Below, in pieces: positions 42,295-52,564 of a DNA stretch of 64,000 nucleotides; positions within the stretch are counted from its first letter, which is position 1, and every line of letters starts with the position of its first letter. Source of the DNA: Streptomyces hygroscopicus subsp. hygroscopicus. Its GTDB lineage: Bacteria > Actinomycetota > Actinomycetes > Streptomycetales > Streptomycetaceae. The DNA lies in the NCBI RefSeq assembly GCF_030269125.1, contig NZ_BSSM01000005.1, forward strand, positions 124,001 through 188,000, given 5' to 3'. Position numbers and translations under genes: made by a program. Below the pieces are notes generated by a model that worked only from the letters and a program-made list of their open reading frames with translations, did no database searches and was not told where the DNA came from.

Positions 42295-42325
42295 AAGGGG
42301 CCGACCTCCCACGGGTCGGCCCCTT
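42295..42325 (+). terminator. Hairpin terminator after trxA
   Basis: 12-bp perfect stem AAGGGGCCGACC / GGTCGGCCCCTT with a 7-base loop, followed by a short CTTC tract. It can also serve the convergent acetyltransferase gene. Confidence 0.88.
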
Positions 42326-42396
42326 CTTCGTGTCCGTTCGCTGGAGCGGTCGGATGTCCGCCCACCGCAGCGGATGTCTCCGCCCGGAAGCGCCCG

Positions 42397-43014
42397 CTAC
42401 AGCGGCCGCAGCGCCGGTTCCTTCTGGACCGCGCCCAGGAGCCGGTCGATCGCCATCTCGACGTCCTCCTTCCAGGACAGCGTCGAGCGCAGCTCCAGCC
42501 GCAGCCGGGGGTACGCGGGATGCTGCCGTACCGTCTTGAAGCCCACGGCCAGGAGATGGTCGGCCGGCAGCAGACAGGCGGGTTCCTTCCATCGGGCGTC
42601 CCCGAATGCCTCTATGGCCTTGAAGCCCCGGCGCAGCAGATCCTTGGCCACCGTCTGCACCAGCACCCGGCCGAGCCCCTGCCCCTGGTATCCGGGCTTG
42701 ATGAAGGACGTGATCAGCTGGACGGCATCCGGTGAGACCGGGCTCGTGGGGAAGGCAGCCGAACGCGGGACATAGGCGGGCGGGGCGTAGAGCACATAGC
42801 CCACCGGTACGTCGTCGACGTAGACCACACGGCCGCACGAACCCCAGTCGAGCAGGACGGCGGAGATCCAGGACTCCTTCTCCACGGCGGCCGTGCCGGC
42901 CTTGACCGCCGCCTCACCGCTGACGGGGTCCAGTTCCCAGAAGACACACGAGCGACAGCGTTGGGGAAGGTCCTGAAGGTTGTCCAGTGTGAGCGGCACA
43001 AGCCGACGCCCCAT
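42397..43014 (-). CDS. GNAT-family acetyltransferase
   Basis: 205 residues. The acetyl-CoA loop is K-P-G-Y-Q-G-Q-G-L-G-R-V-L-V. An early cysteine-containing segment R-C-R-S-C-V-F-W-E is typical of the Streptomyces protein between trxA and parB. Substrate unknown. It shares strand with parB-parA but is separated by about 200 bp from parB. Confidence 0.85.
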   Translation of the reverse strand: MGRRLVPLTLDNLQDLPQRCRSCVFWELDPVSGEAAVKAGTAAVEKESWISAVLLDWGSCGRVVYVDDVPVGYVLYAPPAYVPRSAAFPTSPVSPDAVQLITSFIKPGYQGQGLGRVLVQTVAKDLLRRGFKAIEAFGDARWKEPACLLPADHLLAVGFKTVRQHPAYPRLRLELRSTLSWKEDVEMAIDRLLGAVQKEPALRPL

Positions 43015-43089
43015 GAAGGCTGTTCCTCGCTTCCCTCACCGGCCGCCGCGGCGCGAACGACCGTCCGAGCACTGCACTCCCTGAGCACT

Positions 43090-43109
43090 CGCATCGTATC
43101 CACGATGCG
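43090..43109. promoter_or_regulatory. Inverted repeat upstream of the acetyltransferase
   Basis: CGCATCGT, four bases, ACGATGCG: perfect 8-bp arms, 76 bp upstream of the start at 43014. It could be an operator or a small hairpin after parB. Confidence 0.35.
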
Positions 43110-43211
43110 ATTCACTCGATACCGCCGCAAAGCAAAGAGCGGGCCGTGTTCCGGCACACACCGGACACGCCCGCTCGCTGCTCGAACCCAGGGGACCGAA
43201 GCGTCCAGGGA

Positions 43212-44315
43212 TCAGTCGTCCCGACCCTCTTCGACGTCCTCCTGAAGGTCCTTGGGAAGGACCCGTCCCTCTCCCGGGGCAAGGGTGCCCAGGATCCGCT
43301 GGAGGTCGTCCATGGAGGCGAACTCGACCGTGATCTTGCCCTTCTTCTGCCCGAGGTCGACCTTCACCCGGGTCTCGAAGCGGTCCGACAGCCGGGTCGC
43401 CAGCTCGTTCAGCGCAGGGGAGAGGCGGGAGCCGGCACGCGGACCCTTGGGGCGCTGCGGCTTCTGGGGCCGGGAGCCCATGAGGGTCACGATCTCCTCG
43501 ACGGCCCGCACCGACAGCCCCTCGGCCACGATGCGATGGGCCAGCCGGTCCTGCTCCTCCGAGTCCGCCACGGACAGCAGCGCCCGCGCGTGTCCGGCGG
43601 ACAGTACCCCGGCGGCGACCCTCTTCTGCACCGTCGGCGAAAGCTTCAGCAGCCGGAGGGTGTTGGAGACCTGCGGGCGGGAACGCCCGATCCGGTCGGC
43701 CAGCTGGTCGTGCGTGCAGTTGAAGTCCTTGAGCAGCTGATCGTAGGCGGCGGCCTCTTCCAGCGGGTTCAGCTGCGCGCGGTGCAGGTTCTCCAGCAGC
43801 GCGTCCAGGAGGAGCTTCTCGTCGTCCGTGGCCCGGACGATCGCCGGGATGGCCTCCAGGCCGGCCTCGCGGCAGGCGCGCCAGCGGCGCTCGCCCATGA
43901 TCAGCTCATAGCGGCCGGGTCCCAGCTGCCGTACGACGACCGGCTGGAGAAGGCCGACCTCCTGGATGGAGGTGACCAGCTCGTGCAGGGCGTCCTCGTC
44001 GAAGACCTCGCGCGGCTGGCGCGGGTTCGGTGTGATCGCGTCGAGGGGGATCTCGGCGAAGTGGGCACCCATCGGGGGCGCGGGCGTCTCCGCGACCGGG
44101 CCGGCCGACCGCTCCTGAGTCTCGTGAGAGGCAGCGGGCGGGAGCGTGGCCACCTTCGCCGCGGCCACCCCGCGGTCCGCCGTCAGTACCGGCACGCCCG
44201 TGGGAGAGGCGGACGCGCCGCCACCCAACGCGGCCGGGACCGGGTTCTTCTCCACCGGGGCAGCAGGGATCAACGCGCCCAGACCTCGGCCCAACCCCCT
44301 CCGTCGCTCACTCAC
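43212..44315 (-). CDS. parB: Chromosome-partitioning protein ParB
   Basis: 367 residues. N-terminal [14 protein letters not shown]-binding box G-E-R-R-W-R-A, and helix-turn-helix [20 protein letters not shown] are clear; a C-terminal dimerisation domain follows. It loads on the parS sites as a CTP-dependent clamp and spreads, organising the origin region during sporulation division. GTG at 44315 overlaps the parA stop (GTGA). Confidence 0.97.
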   Translation of the reverse strand: MSERRRGLGRGLGALIPAAPVEKNPVPAALGGGASASPTGVPVLTADRGVAAAKVATLPPAASHETQERSAGPVAETPAPPMGAHFAEIPLDAITPNPRQPREVFDEDALHELVTSIQEVGLLQPVVVRQLGPGRYELIMGERRWRACREAGLEAIPAIVRATDDEKLLLDALLENLHRAQLNPLEEAAAYDQLLKDFNCTHDQLADRIGRSRPQVSNTLRLLKLSPTVQKRVAAGVLSAGHARALLSVADSEEQDRLAHRIVAEGLSVRAVEEIVTLMGSRPQKPQRPKGPRAGSRLSPALNELATRLSDRFETRVKVDLGQKKGKITVEFASMDDLQRILGTLAPGEGRVLPKDLQEDVEEGRDD

Positions 44316-45385
44316 TGGATCCCCTCCACCATGCTCGGGTCGCTCTGGGCGCCGACGTGGGCCTGGCTCGCGTCATAGCTGATGCCAACGCCCCTCAGCG
44401 CGATTTCTCGGGCCGCCTCAAGATACGAGAGGGCACCGCTCGATCCAGGATCGTAAGTCAGCACCGTCTGCCCGTAGCTCGGTGCCTCGGAGATACGGAC
44501 CGAGCGGGGAATGCTCGTCCGCAGCACCTCTTCACCGAAGTGGCTGCGCACCTCTTCCGCGACCTGGGAGGCGAGACGCGTCCGGCCGTCGTACATGGTG
44601 AGCAGGATGGTCGATACATGCAGGCCGGGGTTGAGGTGCCCCCGCACCAGATCGACATTGCGCAGCAGCTGGCCCAACCCCTCCAGCGCGTAGTACTCGC
44701 ACTGGATCGGGATCAGGACCTCCTGGCCCGCGACGAGCGCGTTGACCGTCAACAGGCCCAGCGAGGGCGGACAGTCGATGAGGATGTAGTCCAACGGCTG
44801 CTCGTACGCCTGGATCGCGCGCTCAAGCCGGCTTTCGCGCGCCACCAGGGACACCAGCTCGATCTCCGCACCGGCGAGATCGATGGTGGCCGGGGCGCAG
44901 AAGAGTCCTTCGACGTCCGGTACGGGCTGGACGACCTCGGCGAGCGGCTTGCTCTCCACCAACACGTCGTAGATCGAGGGAACTTCGGCGTGATGGTCGA
45001 TCCCGAGGGCCGTCGACGCGTTGCCCTGGGGGTCCAGGTCGATCACCAGGACCCGGGCACCGTGCAGAGCCAGCGAAGCGGCAAGGTTGACGGTCGTCGT
45101 CGTCTTGCCCACGCCACCCTTCTGGTTGGCGACCACCATGACGCGGGTCTGCTCCGGTCGAGGCAGGCCTTCGCCGGCACGACCGAGAGCCTCCACTGCC
45201 AGTTGGGCCGCGCGACCGATAGGGGTGTCGTCCATCGGGGGCGGTGTTTCACGTGAAACATCCGCCCCCATCGACTCGGTTCGGGGACCGGGGACCGGAT
45301 CGGTCATCGGTCCCGCGATGTTGGCGTCGGACCGCAAGGATTCACTCTCCTCGACTTCAGGCTCGCAATGAACAGAGCCTCCCAT
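44312..45385 (-). CDS. parA: Chromosome-partitioning ATPase ParA
   Basis: 357 residues if started at ATG 45385 ([14 protein letters not shown]); the frame is open to 45838 and later ATGs at 45307, 45271 and 45235 are possible. Deviant Walker [10 protein letters not shown], then [11 protein letters not shown] and Y-I-L-I-D-C-P-P. It drives ParB-parS segregation. The N-terminal extension contains A-D-V-S-R-E-T-P, encoded by parS at 45246. Confidence 0.95.
   Translation of the reverse strand: MGGSVHCEPEVEESESLRSDANIAGPMTDPVPGPRTESMGADVSRETPPPMDDTPIGRAAQLAVEALGRAGEGLPRPEQTRVMVVANQKGGVGKTTTTVNLAASLALHGARVLVIDLDPQGNASTALGIDHHAEVPSIYDVLVESKPLAEVVQPVPDVEGLFCAPATIDLAGAEIELVSLVARESRLERAIQAYEQPLDYILIDCPPSLGLLTVNALVAGQEVLIPIQCEYYALEGLGQLLRNVDLVRGHLNPGLHVSTILLTMYDGRTRLASQVAEEVRSHFGEEVLRTSIPRSVRISEAPSYGQTVLTYDPGSSGALSYLEAAREIALRGVGISYDASQAHVGAQSDPSMVEGIQ
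45246..45259. promoter_or_regulatory. parS: parS site 8, within parA
   Basis: Exact GTTTCACGTGAAAC inside the 5' part of parA, in the variable N-terminal extension ahead of the ATPase domain. ParB bound here could affect parAB transcription. Confidence 0.95.
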
Positions 45386-45582
45386 GCCTTCGGGGTCGTG
45401 AACCAGTGAGGCCGGGTCTTCTGTGGAGAAATCCACCTCTGTGGGCAACTCCGTGACCCCTGAGGGGGGCGGAGCCGGCCTGGCGGTGGGGCTGGGCCCC
45501 CCTCCGAGCGAACCGAGGGGCTTCCGGTCGCGGGGTTCGGCCGCGCGGCCGCGGCTGATGATGCCGTGCAACAGTGAGCGAC

Positions 45583-45596
45583 GTTTCACGTGAAAC
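45583..45596. promoter_or_regulatory. parS: parS site 9, upstream of parA
   Basis: Exact GTTTCACGTGAAAC in the 295-bp gap between rsmG and parA. It is the copy nearest to oriC, about 6 kb away. Confidence 0.95.
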
Positions 45597-45680
45597 ACGA
45601 TGCACAGCACCGGCGGCCGGTCCTCTGCGACACTCCGTCGTGCGTGGGTGGGCAGCTTGTGTGGAGTACGCTCGCCCGGC

Positions 45681-46397
45681 TCAGCGCCGTCGGCGGGCTC
45701 GTCCCGTGCGCGCGGCCTTCGCCCGCTTGGCGGCGAAGCGCACACCGCCAGGGCTCTCCCCGACCTCGACCCGGACCACCGTCGACATCGGATCCACGAT
45801 GCCCTCGCCCACATGGAGGATGGACGTCTCCACCGCACCGAGCTTGCTCAGGGCGGTGGCGGAGGCCTTCAGCTCCTCCTCGGCGGTGTCGCCCTTGAGG
45901 GCGAGCATCTCGCCGTACGGGCGCAGCAGCGGGATCCCCCAGGCGGCCAGGCGGTCCAGCGGGGCGACGGCGCGGGCGGTCACCACATGGACCGGCTGAA
46001 GCTTGCCCAGGACTTCCTCGGCGCGTCCCCGCACGACGGTGACATGGTCCAGGCCGAGCAGCTCGACGACCTCGGAGAGGAAGTTGGTGCGCCGCAGCAG
46101 CGGCTCCAGCAGGGTGATGTTGAGGTCCTCGCGGACCAGGGCCAGCGGGATGCCCGGCAGCCCCGCGCCGGAGCCCACATCGCAGACCGTCACTCCCTCG
46201 GGGACGGCCTCCGAGAGCACCGCGCAGTTCAGCAGATGCCGCTCCCACAGGCGGGGTACTTCCCGCGGGCCGATCAGACCGCGCTGCACGCCCGCGTCCG
46301 CGAGCAGCTCCGCGTAACGCACCGCATCGTCGAAGCGATCACCGAATACTTCACGCGCCTGCTCGGGCGCGGGGGGAAGCTCCGCTGCCTCCGTCAC
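45681..46397 (-). CDS. rsmG: 16S rRNA (guanine527-N7)-methyltransferase RsmG
   Basis: 238 residues from GTG 46397 (GGAAGG upstream; [11 protein letters not shown]). The S-adenosylmethionine loop is [22 protein letters not shown] is the family signature near the start. It methylates G527; loss gives low-level streptomycin resistance and changed antibiotic production in Streptomyces. The basic tail [14 protein letters not shown] is extra. The gene appears intact. Confidence 0.96.
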   Translation of the reverse strand: MTEAAELPPAPEQAREVFGDRFDDAVRYAELLADAGVQRGLIGPREVPRLWERHLLNCAVLSEAVPEGVTVCDVGSGAGLPGIPLALVREDLNITLLEPLLRRTNFLSEVVELLGLDHVTVVRGRAEEVLGKLQPVHVVTARAVAPLDRLAAWGIPLLRPYGEMLALKGDTAEEELKASATALSKLGAVETSILHVGEGIVDPMSTVVRVEVGESPGGVRFAAKRAKAARTGRARRRR

Positions 46398-46467
46398 GGG
46401 GACCGTCCTTCCGTACAGCGCCGGCGCTTCGCGCACCGACCACCAGAACTACCAGGCTGACAAAGTT

Positions 46468-46496
46468 CGGCCCCGCCTGCTCAACAGACGGGGCCG
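46468..46496 (-). terminator. Hairpin at the end of the rpmH-jag operon
   Basis: CGGCCCCG and CGGGGCCG arms of 8 bp with a 13-base loop, 19 bp after the jag stop on the minus strand. Confidence 0.6.
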
Positions 46497-46514
46497 GTGG
46501 AACAAGGGGGCGGA

Positions 46515-47027
46515 TCAGGCGGGCAGCACGACGACGAACCGCTGCGGTTCCTCGCCCTCGGACTCGCTGCGCAGCCCGGCGGCCTTGACCGCGTCGTGCA
46601 CGACCTTGCGCTCGAAGGGGGTCATGGGCCGCAGCTTCACCGGCTCGCCGGAGCTCTTCACATCGGCGGCGGCCTTGGCGCCCAGCTCGGACAGCTCGGC
46701 CCGCTTCTTGGCCCGGTACTCGGCGATGTCCAGCATCAGCCGGCTGCGGTCACCGGTCTCCCGGTGCACGGCCAGACGCGTCAGCTCCTGCAGCGCCTCC
46801 AGCACCTCGCCGTCCCGGCCGACCAGCTTCTGCAGATCGCGGCTGCCGCTGTCGCTGATGATCGACACGGAGGCCCGGTCGGCCTCGACATCCATGTCGA
46901 TGTCGCCGTCGAGGTCGGCGATGTCCAGCAGACCCTCCAGGTAGTCCGCCGCGATCTCACCCTCCTGCTCCAGGCGGGAGAGGGCGTCTGCACCCTCGGC
47001 AGCGGCGGAGGTGGTGCCTTCCGTCAC
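46515..47027 (-). CDS. jag: Jag/KhpB-type KH-R3H RNA-binding protein
   Basis: 170 residues. The KH part is seen as SRDLQKLVGRDGEVLEALQE, and the R3H part as RSRLMLDIAEYRAKKRAEL with MTPFERKVVHDAV. It binds RNA and is regularly placed after yidC. 15 bp from yidC on the same strand. Confidence 0.93.
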   Translation of the reverse strand: MTEGTTSAAAEGADALSRLEQEGEIAADYLEGLLDIADLDGDIDMDVEADRASVSIISDSGSRDLQKLVGRDGEVLEALQELTRLAVHRETGDRSRLMLDIAEYRAKKRAELSELGAKAAADVKSSGEPVKLRPMTPFERKVVHDAVKAAGLRSESEGEEPQRFVVVLPA

Positions 47028-47042
47028 GGGCTGGGCTCCTTC

Positions 47043-48341
47043 TTACTTCTTGGACGAGGACTTGGGCCGCTGCGAGCCGCCCTTGCGCTGGCCGCTCTGG
47101 GCCCTGCTACGGGCGCCCGTGCCGGGCTTCGGGGCCTGCTGGGCAGCGGCGGGCTTGCTGTCCTGCGGCTGGTCGGGCTGGTCGGTCTCTTCCGGCGAGT
47201 CGGACTTCTCCAGAGAGGGGGAGTCGCCCGTCTGCTTGGCCCCGCCGGACTGACGCTGGGCCTTGGACTGACGCTTGGGCTGCTGGCGCCGCGGGGCGGC
47301 ACCGGCGGTGGTGGTCGCGCCGTCCTCGGTCTGCACCTCGGTCTCGGCCGCCACGCTCTTCGCCACGGTGCCGTCCGCCTGGGCGGCGAGGCCGGCCTTG
47401 TTCAGGGCGTTGATGAACTTGCGCTCGAACTCGTTGCGCTCGCGGCCCTTGGCGACGATCGCCTTGATGATCGCCTTCTCGCTGCGGCGGCTGACCTTGC
47501 CGTGGTGCGTGACGTGCTTGGTCAGGCGCTCCAGGTAGGCGGCCTGGGCCTTGGAACCCGGGGTCGGGTTGTTGCGGATGACGTACATCTGCTGGCCCAT
47601 GGTCCACACGTTGGTGGTCAGCCAGTAGACGAGGACACCGACCGGGAAGCGGATACCGAAGAAGGCGAACATGATCGGGAAGACGTACATCAGCATCTTC
47701 TGCTGCTGCATGAACGGCGTCTTCACCGTGGTGTCGACGTTCTTCGTCATCAGCTGGCGCTGCGTGTAGAACTGCGACGCCGACATCAGGACGATCATGA
47801 TCGCGGTCACGACGCGGACGTCGGTCAGCGAGGCGCCGAGCTTCTGCACGGTGTCGGCGCCGTCCAGGAACTTCGCGGCCAGCGGGGCCCCGAAGATGTG
47901 CGCCTGGCGGGCGCTGGCCAGCTGCTCGGCGTTGATGTAACCGATCTTGGTGCCCGACGCGATGCCGTTGAGCACGTGGTACAGGGCGAAGAAGAACGGG
48001 GACTGCGCCAGGATGGGAAGGCACGAGGAGAGCGGGTTGGTACCCGCCTCCTTGTACAGCTTCATCATCTCTTCGGACTGACGCTGCTTGTCGTTCTTGT
48101 AGCGCTCCTGGATCTTCTTCATCTCCGGCTGGAGCGTCTGCATCGCACGCGTCGCCTTGATCTGCTTCACGAAGAGCGGGATCAGGCAGATGCGGATCAG
48201 GACCACCAGGGACACGATGGACAGGCCCCAGGCCCATCCGGTGTTCGGGCCGAAGATGGCGCCGTACACCGCGTGGAACTGGACGATGACCCAGGAGACG
48301 GGCCAGGTGATGAAACTGAAGAGGCTGGCAATCGTGTCCAC
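47043..48341 (-). CDS. yidC: Membrane protein insertase YidC/Oxa1
   Basis: 432 residues. It has five predicted membrane segments, with the hydrophilic-groove arginine in [15 protein letters not shown] and the cytoplasmic coiled hairpin [20 protein letters not shown] long basic, Gln/Ser-rich C-terminal tail of about 130 residues probably touches the ribosome. It inserts membrane proteins with or without SecYEG. Confidence 0.97.
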   Translation of the reverse strand: MDTIASLFSFITWPVSWVIVQFHAVYGAIFGPNTGWAWGLSIVSLVVLIRICLIPLFVKQIKATRAMQTLQPEMKKIQERYKNDKQRQSEEMMKLYKEAGTNPLSSCLPILAQSPFFFALYHVLNGIASGTKIGYINAEQLASARQAHIFGAPLAAKFLDGADTVQKLGASLTDVRVVTAIMIVLMSASQFYTQRQLMTKNVDTTVKTPFMQQQKMLMYVFPIMFAFFGIRFPVGVLVYWLTTNVWTMGQQMYVIRNNPTPGSKAQAAYLERLTKHVTHHGKVSRRSEKAIIKAIVAKGRERNEFERKFINALNKAGLAAQADGTVAKSVAAETEVQTEDGATTTAGAAPRRQQPKRQSKAQRQSGGAKQTGDSPSLEKSDSPEETDQPDQPQDSKPAAAQQAPKPGTGARSRAQSGQRKGGSQRPKSSSKK

Positions 48342-48344
48342 TAA

Positions 48345-48719
48345 TCATGCTCCTTGGGCATGGGACGAGGTCTCTGCGGCCGGGCTCGGGGGAAGGTCGG
48401 AGACAGCGTTCTCCGGCTTCTCCCCGGTGGCCGGTTCGGCGGCGGAGGGCCCGCCCCGGCGTGCGCGCCAGGCGTCGCGCAGCATTTCGTGCCACCGCGG
48501 ACGCTTGCGCGGCGGGACATGGTCCACACCGCCCAGCGACCACGGATTGCACCGGAGGATGCGCCAGGCGGTGAGTGCCGTGCCCTTGATCGCACCATGC
48601 CGGTCGATGGCCGTGTAGCCGTAATGGGAGCACGACGGGTAGTACTTGCACACTGGCCCGAGCAGTGGACTGATCGTCCACTGGTACAGCTTGATCAGAG
48701 CCAGCAGTGGGTACTTCAT
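48345..48719 (-). CDS. yidD: Membrane protein insertion factor YidD
   Basis: 124 residues. Amphipathic N-terminal helix and the conserved [10 protein letters not shown] motif, then R-C-N-P-W. The C-terminal 45 residues are a disordered extension. ATG overlaps the rnpA stop (ATGA); yidC follows after 3 bp. Confidence 0.95.
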   Translation of the reverse strand: MKYPLLALIKLYQWTISPLLGPVCKYYPSCSHYGYTAIDRHGAIKGTALTAWRILRCNPWSLGGVDHVPPRKRPRWHEMLRDAWRARRGGPSAAEPATGEKPENAVSDLPPSPAAETSSHAQGA

Positions 48720-49087
48720 CGCGCGTCCCCTCCCAGCAGCCGCCGTAGGGCGGCGTCCAGGTCTTGGGCCAGCTGTGCATGGTCGGCGTCGCCCGATCCG
48801 GGCAGCGCTCGTACGACTACCAGGCTACCGGGGGGAAACAGGGCGACTCGCTCACGCATCAGATGACGCAGTCTGCGCTTCACTTTGTTGCGCACGACCG
48901 CGACACCCACGGCCTTGCTGACGACGAAACCCGCACGCGTCGGAGGAGCGCTCTCCCCAGGCGCGTGCGGGTCCGTGGCACCGCTACGAAGGTGGACGAC
49001 GAGCGTCGGGCGGCCGGCCCGGCGACCTCGTCGTACCGCGGTCGCGAAGTCCTCGCGCCGCCTCAGCCGGTTCTCGGTGGGCAGCAC
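48716..49087 (-). CDS. rnpA: Ribonuclease P protein component
   Basis: 123 residues. [14 protein letters not shown] at the start and the RNR helix [16 protein letters not shown]. It is the protein subunit of RNase P, which trims tRNA 5' ends. Starts 21 bp after rpmH ends. Confidence 0.96.
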   Translation of the reverse strand: MLPTENRLRRREDFATAVRRGRRAGRPTLVVHLRSGATDPHAPGESAPPTRAGFVVSKAVGVAVVRNKVKRRLRHLMRERVALFPPGSLVVVRALPGSGDADHAQLAQDLDAALRRLLGGDAR

Positions 49088-49108
49088 GATGTCATGACCT
49101 GACCGGGA

Positions 49109-49246
49109 TCAGGCGGACAGACGGGCGCGACCCTTGCTACGGCGGGACGCGAGAATCGCGCGGCCGGCACGGGTGCGCATACGCAGCCGGAAGCCGTGGG
49201 TCTTCGCGCGACGACGGTTGTTCGGCTGGAAGGTGCGCTTGCTCAC
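49109..49246 (-). CDS. rpmH: 50S ribosomal protein L34
   Basis: 45 residues from GTG 49246 to TGA 49109: [20 protein letters not shown], then [20 protein letters not shown] and ARLSA. First gene of rpmH-rnpA-yidD-yidC-jag, divergent from dnaA. Confidence 0.98.
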   Translation of the reverse strand: MSKRTFQPNNRRRAKTHGFRLRMRTRAGRAILASRRSKGRARLSA

Positions 49247-49463
49247 TCGGGGGCTCCAGAAAGAATCGGTAGTGGCGGGGTGCCGTCCTGGCTGTCACCG
49301 TGCGCCCACGAGTAGCTCGCGTCACGCCCGATTGCACCGCTTCCCGATCACCTGACGTGATCTGTGCCCATCGGAGGCAGGCGGCAGCAGCCATCGACAA
49401 CTCGACCTGGTTACGGTACGCGGGGCTACGCCATCCGGTCAAACCGAGAGTCGCTGGGAGACA

Positions 49464-49484
49464 CTGTCCACAGGCTGGGGACAA
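49464..49484. promoter_or_regulatory. DnaA-box pair upstream of the dnaA promoter
   Basis: CTGTCCACA at 49464-49472 and TTGTCCCCA on the minus strand at 49476-49484, ending five bases before the -35 element. In Streptomyces such boxes are known to mediate autoregulation of dnaA. Confidence 0.75.
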
Positions 49485-49488
49485 CAAC

Positions 49489-49518
49489 TTGAACCCTACC
49501 GGCCGCGCTGACTACCGT
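49489..49518 (+). promoter_or_regulatory. Probable dnaA promoter
   Basis: TTGAAC (49489-49494), 18-bp spacer, TACCGT (49513-49518). The leader to GTG 49643 would be about 120 nt. Confidence 0.65.
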
Positions 49519-49642
49519 GGCTGGACTCCGATTCGTTCTTTTGTCCCCCGCCCCGGCGGGTTTGCCCCGCCGACCACCCGAGATTCACCCCGACCCGTCC
49601 CCGCGACCACACCTTCGCGGGACCTGTGAGAGAGCGTGCCCT

Positions 49643-51607
49643 GTGGCTGACGTACCTGCCGATCTTGCCGCAGTGTGGCCACGCGTACTGGAGCAGCTCC
49701 TCGGGGAGGGCCGCGGGCAGGGCGTCGAGACGAAGGACGAACACTGGATCCGCCGCTGCCAGCCGCTCGCGCTGGTCGCGGACACCGCCCTGCTCGCCGT
49801 ACCGAACGAATTCGCGAAGGGCGTACTGGAGGGCCGTCTCGCCCCGATCGTCAGCGAGACGCTGAGTCGCGAGTGCGGCCGCCCCATCCGCATCGCGATC
49901 ACCGTCGACGACTCCGCGGGCGAGCCCCCGGCGCCGAGCGCGCAGCAGCCGGCCCCCTCGCGCTACGAGGAACCCGAGCCGCCCTCCGGCCCGTCGTACG
50001 ACGGGTACGGGCGCCACCGCGCGGACCAGCACCCGGGCGGCGAACCCCAGCAGCGCGGCGACCAGTTGCCCACGGCGCGCCCCGTCTACCCCGCCGAGTA
50101 CCACCGCCCGGAGCCCGGCGCCTGGCCGCGCGGCGGGCAGGACGACTACGGCTGGCAGCAGCAGCGGCTCGGCTTCCCCGAGCGCGACCCGTACGCCTCG
50201 CCCTCCTCCCACGCCCCGGACCCCTACGGCCCGGCGGCCCACGACTACCGTCAGCAGGGCGCGGACCGGCCGTCGTACGAGCAGCAGCGCGGGGGGTACG
50301 ACAACCCGCGCGGGGAGCGCGGGGACTACGAGCCGTCGCGGCCGGACTACGACAAGCCCCGCTCCGACTACGAGCGGTCCGACTACGACCGCGGGGACTA
50401 CAAGACCTCACGCGCCGAGTACGACCAGCGCGACCCCGTCCGGCGCGAGCTGCCCGAGCAGCCGGTGGGCGGGCCCGCGCACCGTGCCGGGACCGGCCGG
50501 CCGGACGGCTCCCCGGCGGGGGCGCCCGGACCGTCGGCGGCGCAGTCCGCGCCCGCGAGCGGTCCCGGTGAGCCGACGGCACGGCTGAACCCCAAGTACC
50601 TCTTCGACACGTTCGTCATCGGCGCGTCCAACCGGTTCGCGCACGCGGCCGCGGTGGCGGTCGCGGAGGCGCCGGCGAAGGCGTACAACCCCCTGTTCAT
50701 CTACGGGGAGTCGGGGCTCGGCAAGACCCACCTGCTGCACGCCATCGGGCACTACGCGCGCAGCCTCTACCCGGGCACGCGCGTGCGGTACGTCAGCTCG
50801 GAGGAGTTCACCAACGAGTTCATCAACTCCATCCGCGACGGCAAGGGCGACAGTTTCCGCAAGCGGTACCGCGAGATGGACATCCTGCTCGTCGACGACA
50901 TCCAGTTCCTCGCGGACAAGGAGTCGACGCAGGAGGAGTTCTTCCACACCTTCAACACGCTCCACAACGCCAACAAGCAGATTGTGCTGTCCAGCGACCG
51001 GCCGCCCAAGCAGCTGGTCACGCTGGAGGACCGGCTGCGCAACCGCTTCGAGTGGGGCCTGATCACCGACGTGCAGCCGCCGGAGCTGGAGACGCGGATC
51101 GCGATCCTGCGCAAGAAGGCGGTGCAGGAGCAGCTCAACGCGCCGCCGGAGGTGCTGGAGTTCATCGCGTCCCGGATCTCGCGGAACATCCGTGAGCTGG
51201 AGGGCGCGCTGATCCGGGTGACGGCGTTCGCCTCGCTCAACCGGCAGCCGGTGGACCTGGGGCTCACCGAGATCGTGCTCAAGGACCTGATCCCGGGCGG
51301 GGAGGACGCCGCGCCCGAGATCACGGCCACGGCGATCATGGCGGCGACCGCGGACTACTTCGGACTGACGGTCGAGGACCTGTGCGGGACGTCCCGGGGG
51401 CGGGCGCTGGTGACCGCGCGGCAGATCGCGATGTACCTGTGCCGGGAGCTGACGGATCTGTCGCTGCCGAAGATCGGGGCGCAGTTCGGGGGGCGGGACC
51501 ATACGACGGTCATGCACGCCGATCGGAAGATCAGGGCGCTGATGGCGGAGCGGCGGTCGATCTACAACCAGGTGACGGAGCTGACGAACCGGATCAAGAA
51601 CGGTTAG
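49643..51607 (+). CDS. dnaA: Chromosomal replication initiator DnaA
   Basis: 654 residues from GTG 49643 ([19 protein letters not shown]); the open frame before it is not protein-like. Domain I spans about 80 residues. A long disordered domain II of about 220 residues is full of Tyr, Asp, Arg and Pro. The AAA+ core has G-E-S-G-L-G-K-T-H and I-L-L-V-D-D-I-Q-F. Domain IV has the signature [11 protein letters not shown]. It binds the boxes in the following intergenic region to start replication. The length fits Streptomyces DnaA, which is longer than the E. coli protein because of domain II. Confidence 0.98.
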   Translation: MADVPADLAAVWPRVLEQLLGEGRGQGVETKDEHWIRRCQPLALVADTALLAVPNEFAKGVLEGRLAPIVSETLSRECGRPIRIAITVDDSAGEPPAPSAQQPAPSRYEEPEPPSGPSYDGYGRHRADQHPGGEPQQRGDQLPTARPVYPAEYHRPEPGAWPRGGQDDYGWQQQRLGFPERDPYASPSSHAPDPYGPAAHDYRQQGADRPSYEQQRGGYDNPRGERGDYEPSRPDYDKPRSDYERSDYDRGDYKTSRAEYDQRDPVRRELPEQPVGGPAHRAGTGRPDGSPAGAPGPSAAQSAPASGPGEPTARLNPKYLFDTFVIGASNRFAHAAAVAVAEAPAKAYNPLFIYGESGLGKTHLLHAIGHYARSLYPGTRVRYVSSEEFTNEFINSIRDGKGDSFRKRYREMDILLVDDIQFLADKESTQEEFFHTFNTLHNANKQIVLSSDRPPKQLVTLEDRLRNRFEWGLITDVQPPELETRIAILRKKAVQEQLNAPPEVLEFIASRISRNIRELEGALIRVTAFASLNRQPVDLGLTEIVLKDLIPGGEDAAPEITATAIMAATADYFGLTVEDLCGTSRGRALVTARQIAMYLCRELTDLSLPKIGAQFGGRDHTTVMHADRKIRALMAERRSIYNQVTELTNRIKNG

Positions 51608-52564
51608 CCGACGCCGGACCCGGTGTGAGGGCGTCTTCGAGGCACAGGGCCTCGGAGGCGCCCTTTCGTATGTGCGCCGTCCCCGGGGGCTCGCTGCCGT
51701 GGCCGGCCGGGGCGGGAGTGCTCACCGGCGCCGGCCGGGTGCCGCCCGGACCCACCGGCGCCGCCCCGGCGGCACGACCGCCCGCGGGGGAAGCGGCCGC
51801 CGGTGTTCGATTTCTCGTCGGGTTACGGCCGTGCTCCACAGATTTGGCGACTTTCTTTCTTCCACATGGTGGGGATGGTGAAGTTGTCCCGAGGTGTGTC
51901 CACAGGGCAGTGCGGTGGATGGCGTCCGTGCAGTTCAGGGGGCTGTGGAATCGTGGACGACGAACATCCACAGGCTGTGGACGACGAAAGGATCCACAGG
52001 CTGTGCACGAAGTTGTCCACCGACTACCCACAGGCTGGGGGCCGTTGTCCCCAGTGTGGCGCGGCTTCTCCACATGGCTGTCCACTGTTCGGCAACGCGA
52101 CGCACCCTCTCACCGCGTCGAGTGAAAGGCGTCACATGAAGGTGCCGGGTTGGGGTGTGGGAAACCTGGGTATTCCTGGGGACGCAGCTGGGGAGAACTG
52201 CCCTCAGCCTGTGGGCCGAGTGTGCAGAACTTTCTGTTCTCCACAGAGGACCCGGGTTGTCCACTGCTTCCACCCACAGGCCCGGTGGACAAAAAACATG
52301 CGCTGAGCTGGGCAAACGTGGTTATCCACGGTATCCACAGGCCCTACTACTACTCCCGACTAGAGAGAGCTCGGCAATCGCTTTGAAGCGGGGGCTGTGC
52401 ACAACTCGCTGTCTCGAGCCCGACTGCCGCTCGGAGCGACTTGACCCCGACGGGCACCTGCTGTCAGTGCGGTGCGTCAGACTGGTCCCCGGTGTCCTTC
52501 CCGTCGCAGTGGGCGGTGACACCGAGTCGGAGGACTCAGAAGCAACAGCAGGAGGCGGCTTACG
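51608..52564. other. oriC: Chromosomal replication origin oriC
   Basis: 957 bp between dnaA and dnaN. Clear DnaA boxes (xxxTCCACA) stand at 51832, 51858, 51896, 51964, 51990, 52066, 52237 and 52331 on the plus strand and at 51944 and 51976 on the minus strand. Near-matches lie at 52013, 52078, 52257, 52284, 52322 and 52396. Boxes of both orientations and an A-run at 52291-52296 fit the known two-cluster Streptomyces origin with about 19 boxes. The first 200 bp after dnaA are box-free and very GC-rich. Confidence 0.95.
52322..52354 (+). promoter_or_regulatory. Putative DnaA-trio unwinding element in oriC
   Basis: Two directly adjacent boxes TTATCCACG (52322-52330) and GTATCCACA (52331-52339), a GGCC cluster, then CTACTACTACT (344-354 of this kilobase). 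The opposite strand of the last tract reads as repeated 3'-GAT-5' trinucleotides. Boxes, GC cluster and trios in this order define the basal unwinding system described in Bacillus subtilis. Confidence 0.65.

Larger units (their letters stand above)
49247..49642. other. rpmH/dnaA divergent promoter region
   Basis: 396 bases with the dnaA promoter and its DnaA boxes (49464-49518) and the rpmH promoter(s) on the other strand, which I could not place with confidence. No other gene. Confidence 0.7.

Noticed and set aside
45640..46400. Loss-of-function rsmG
   Set aside because: The reading frame, SAM-binding loop and N-terminal signature are intact.
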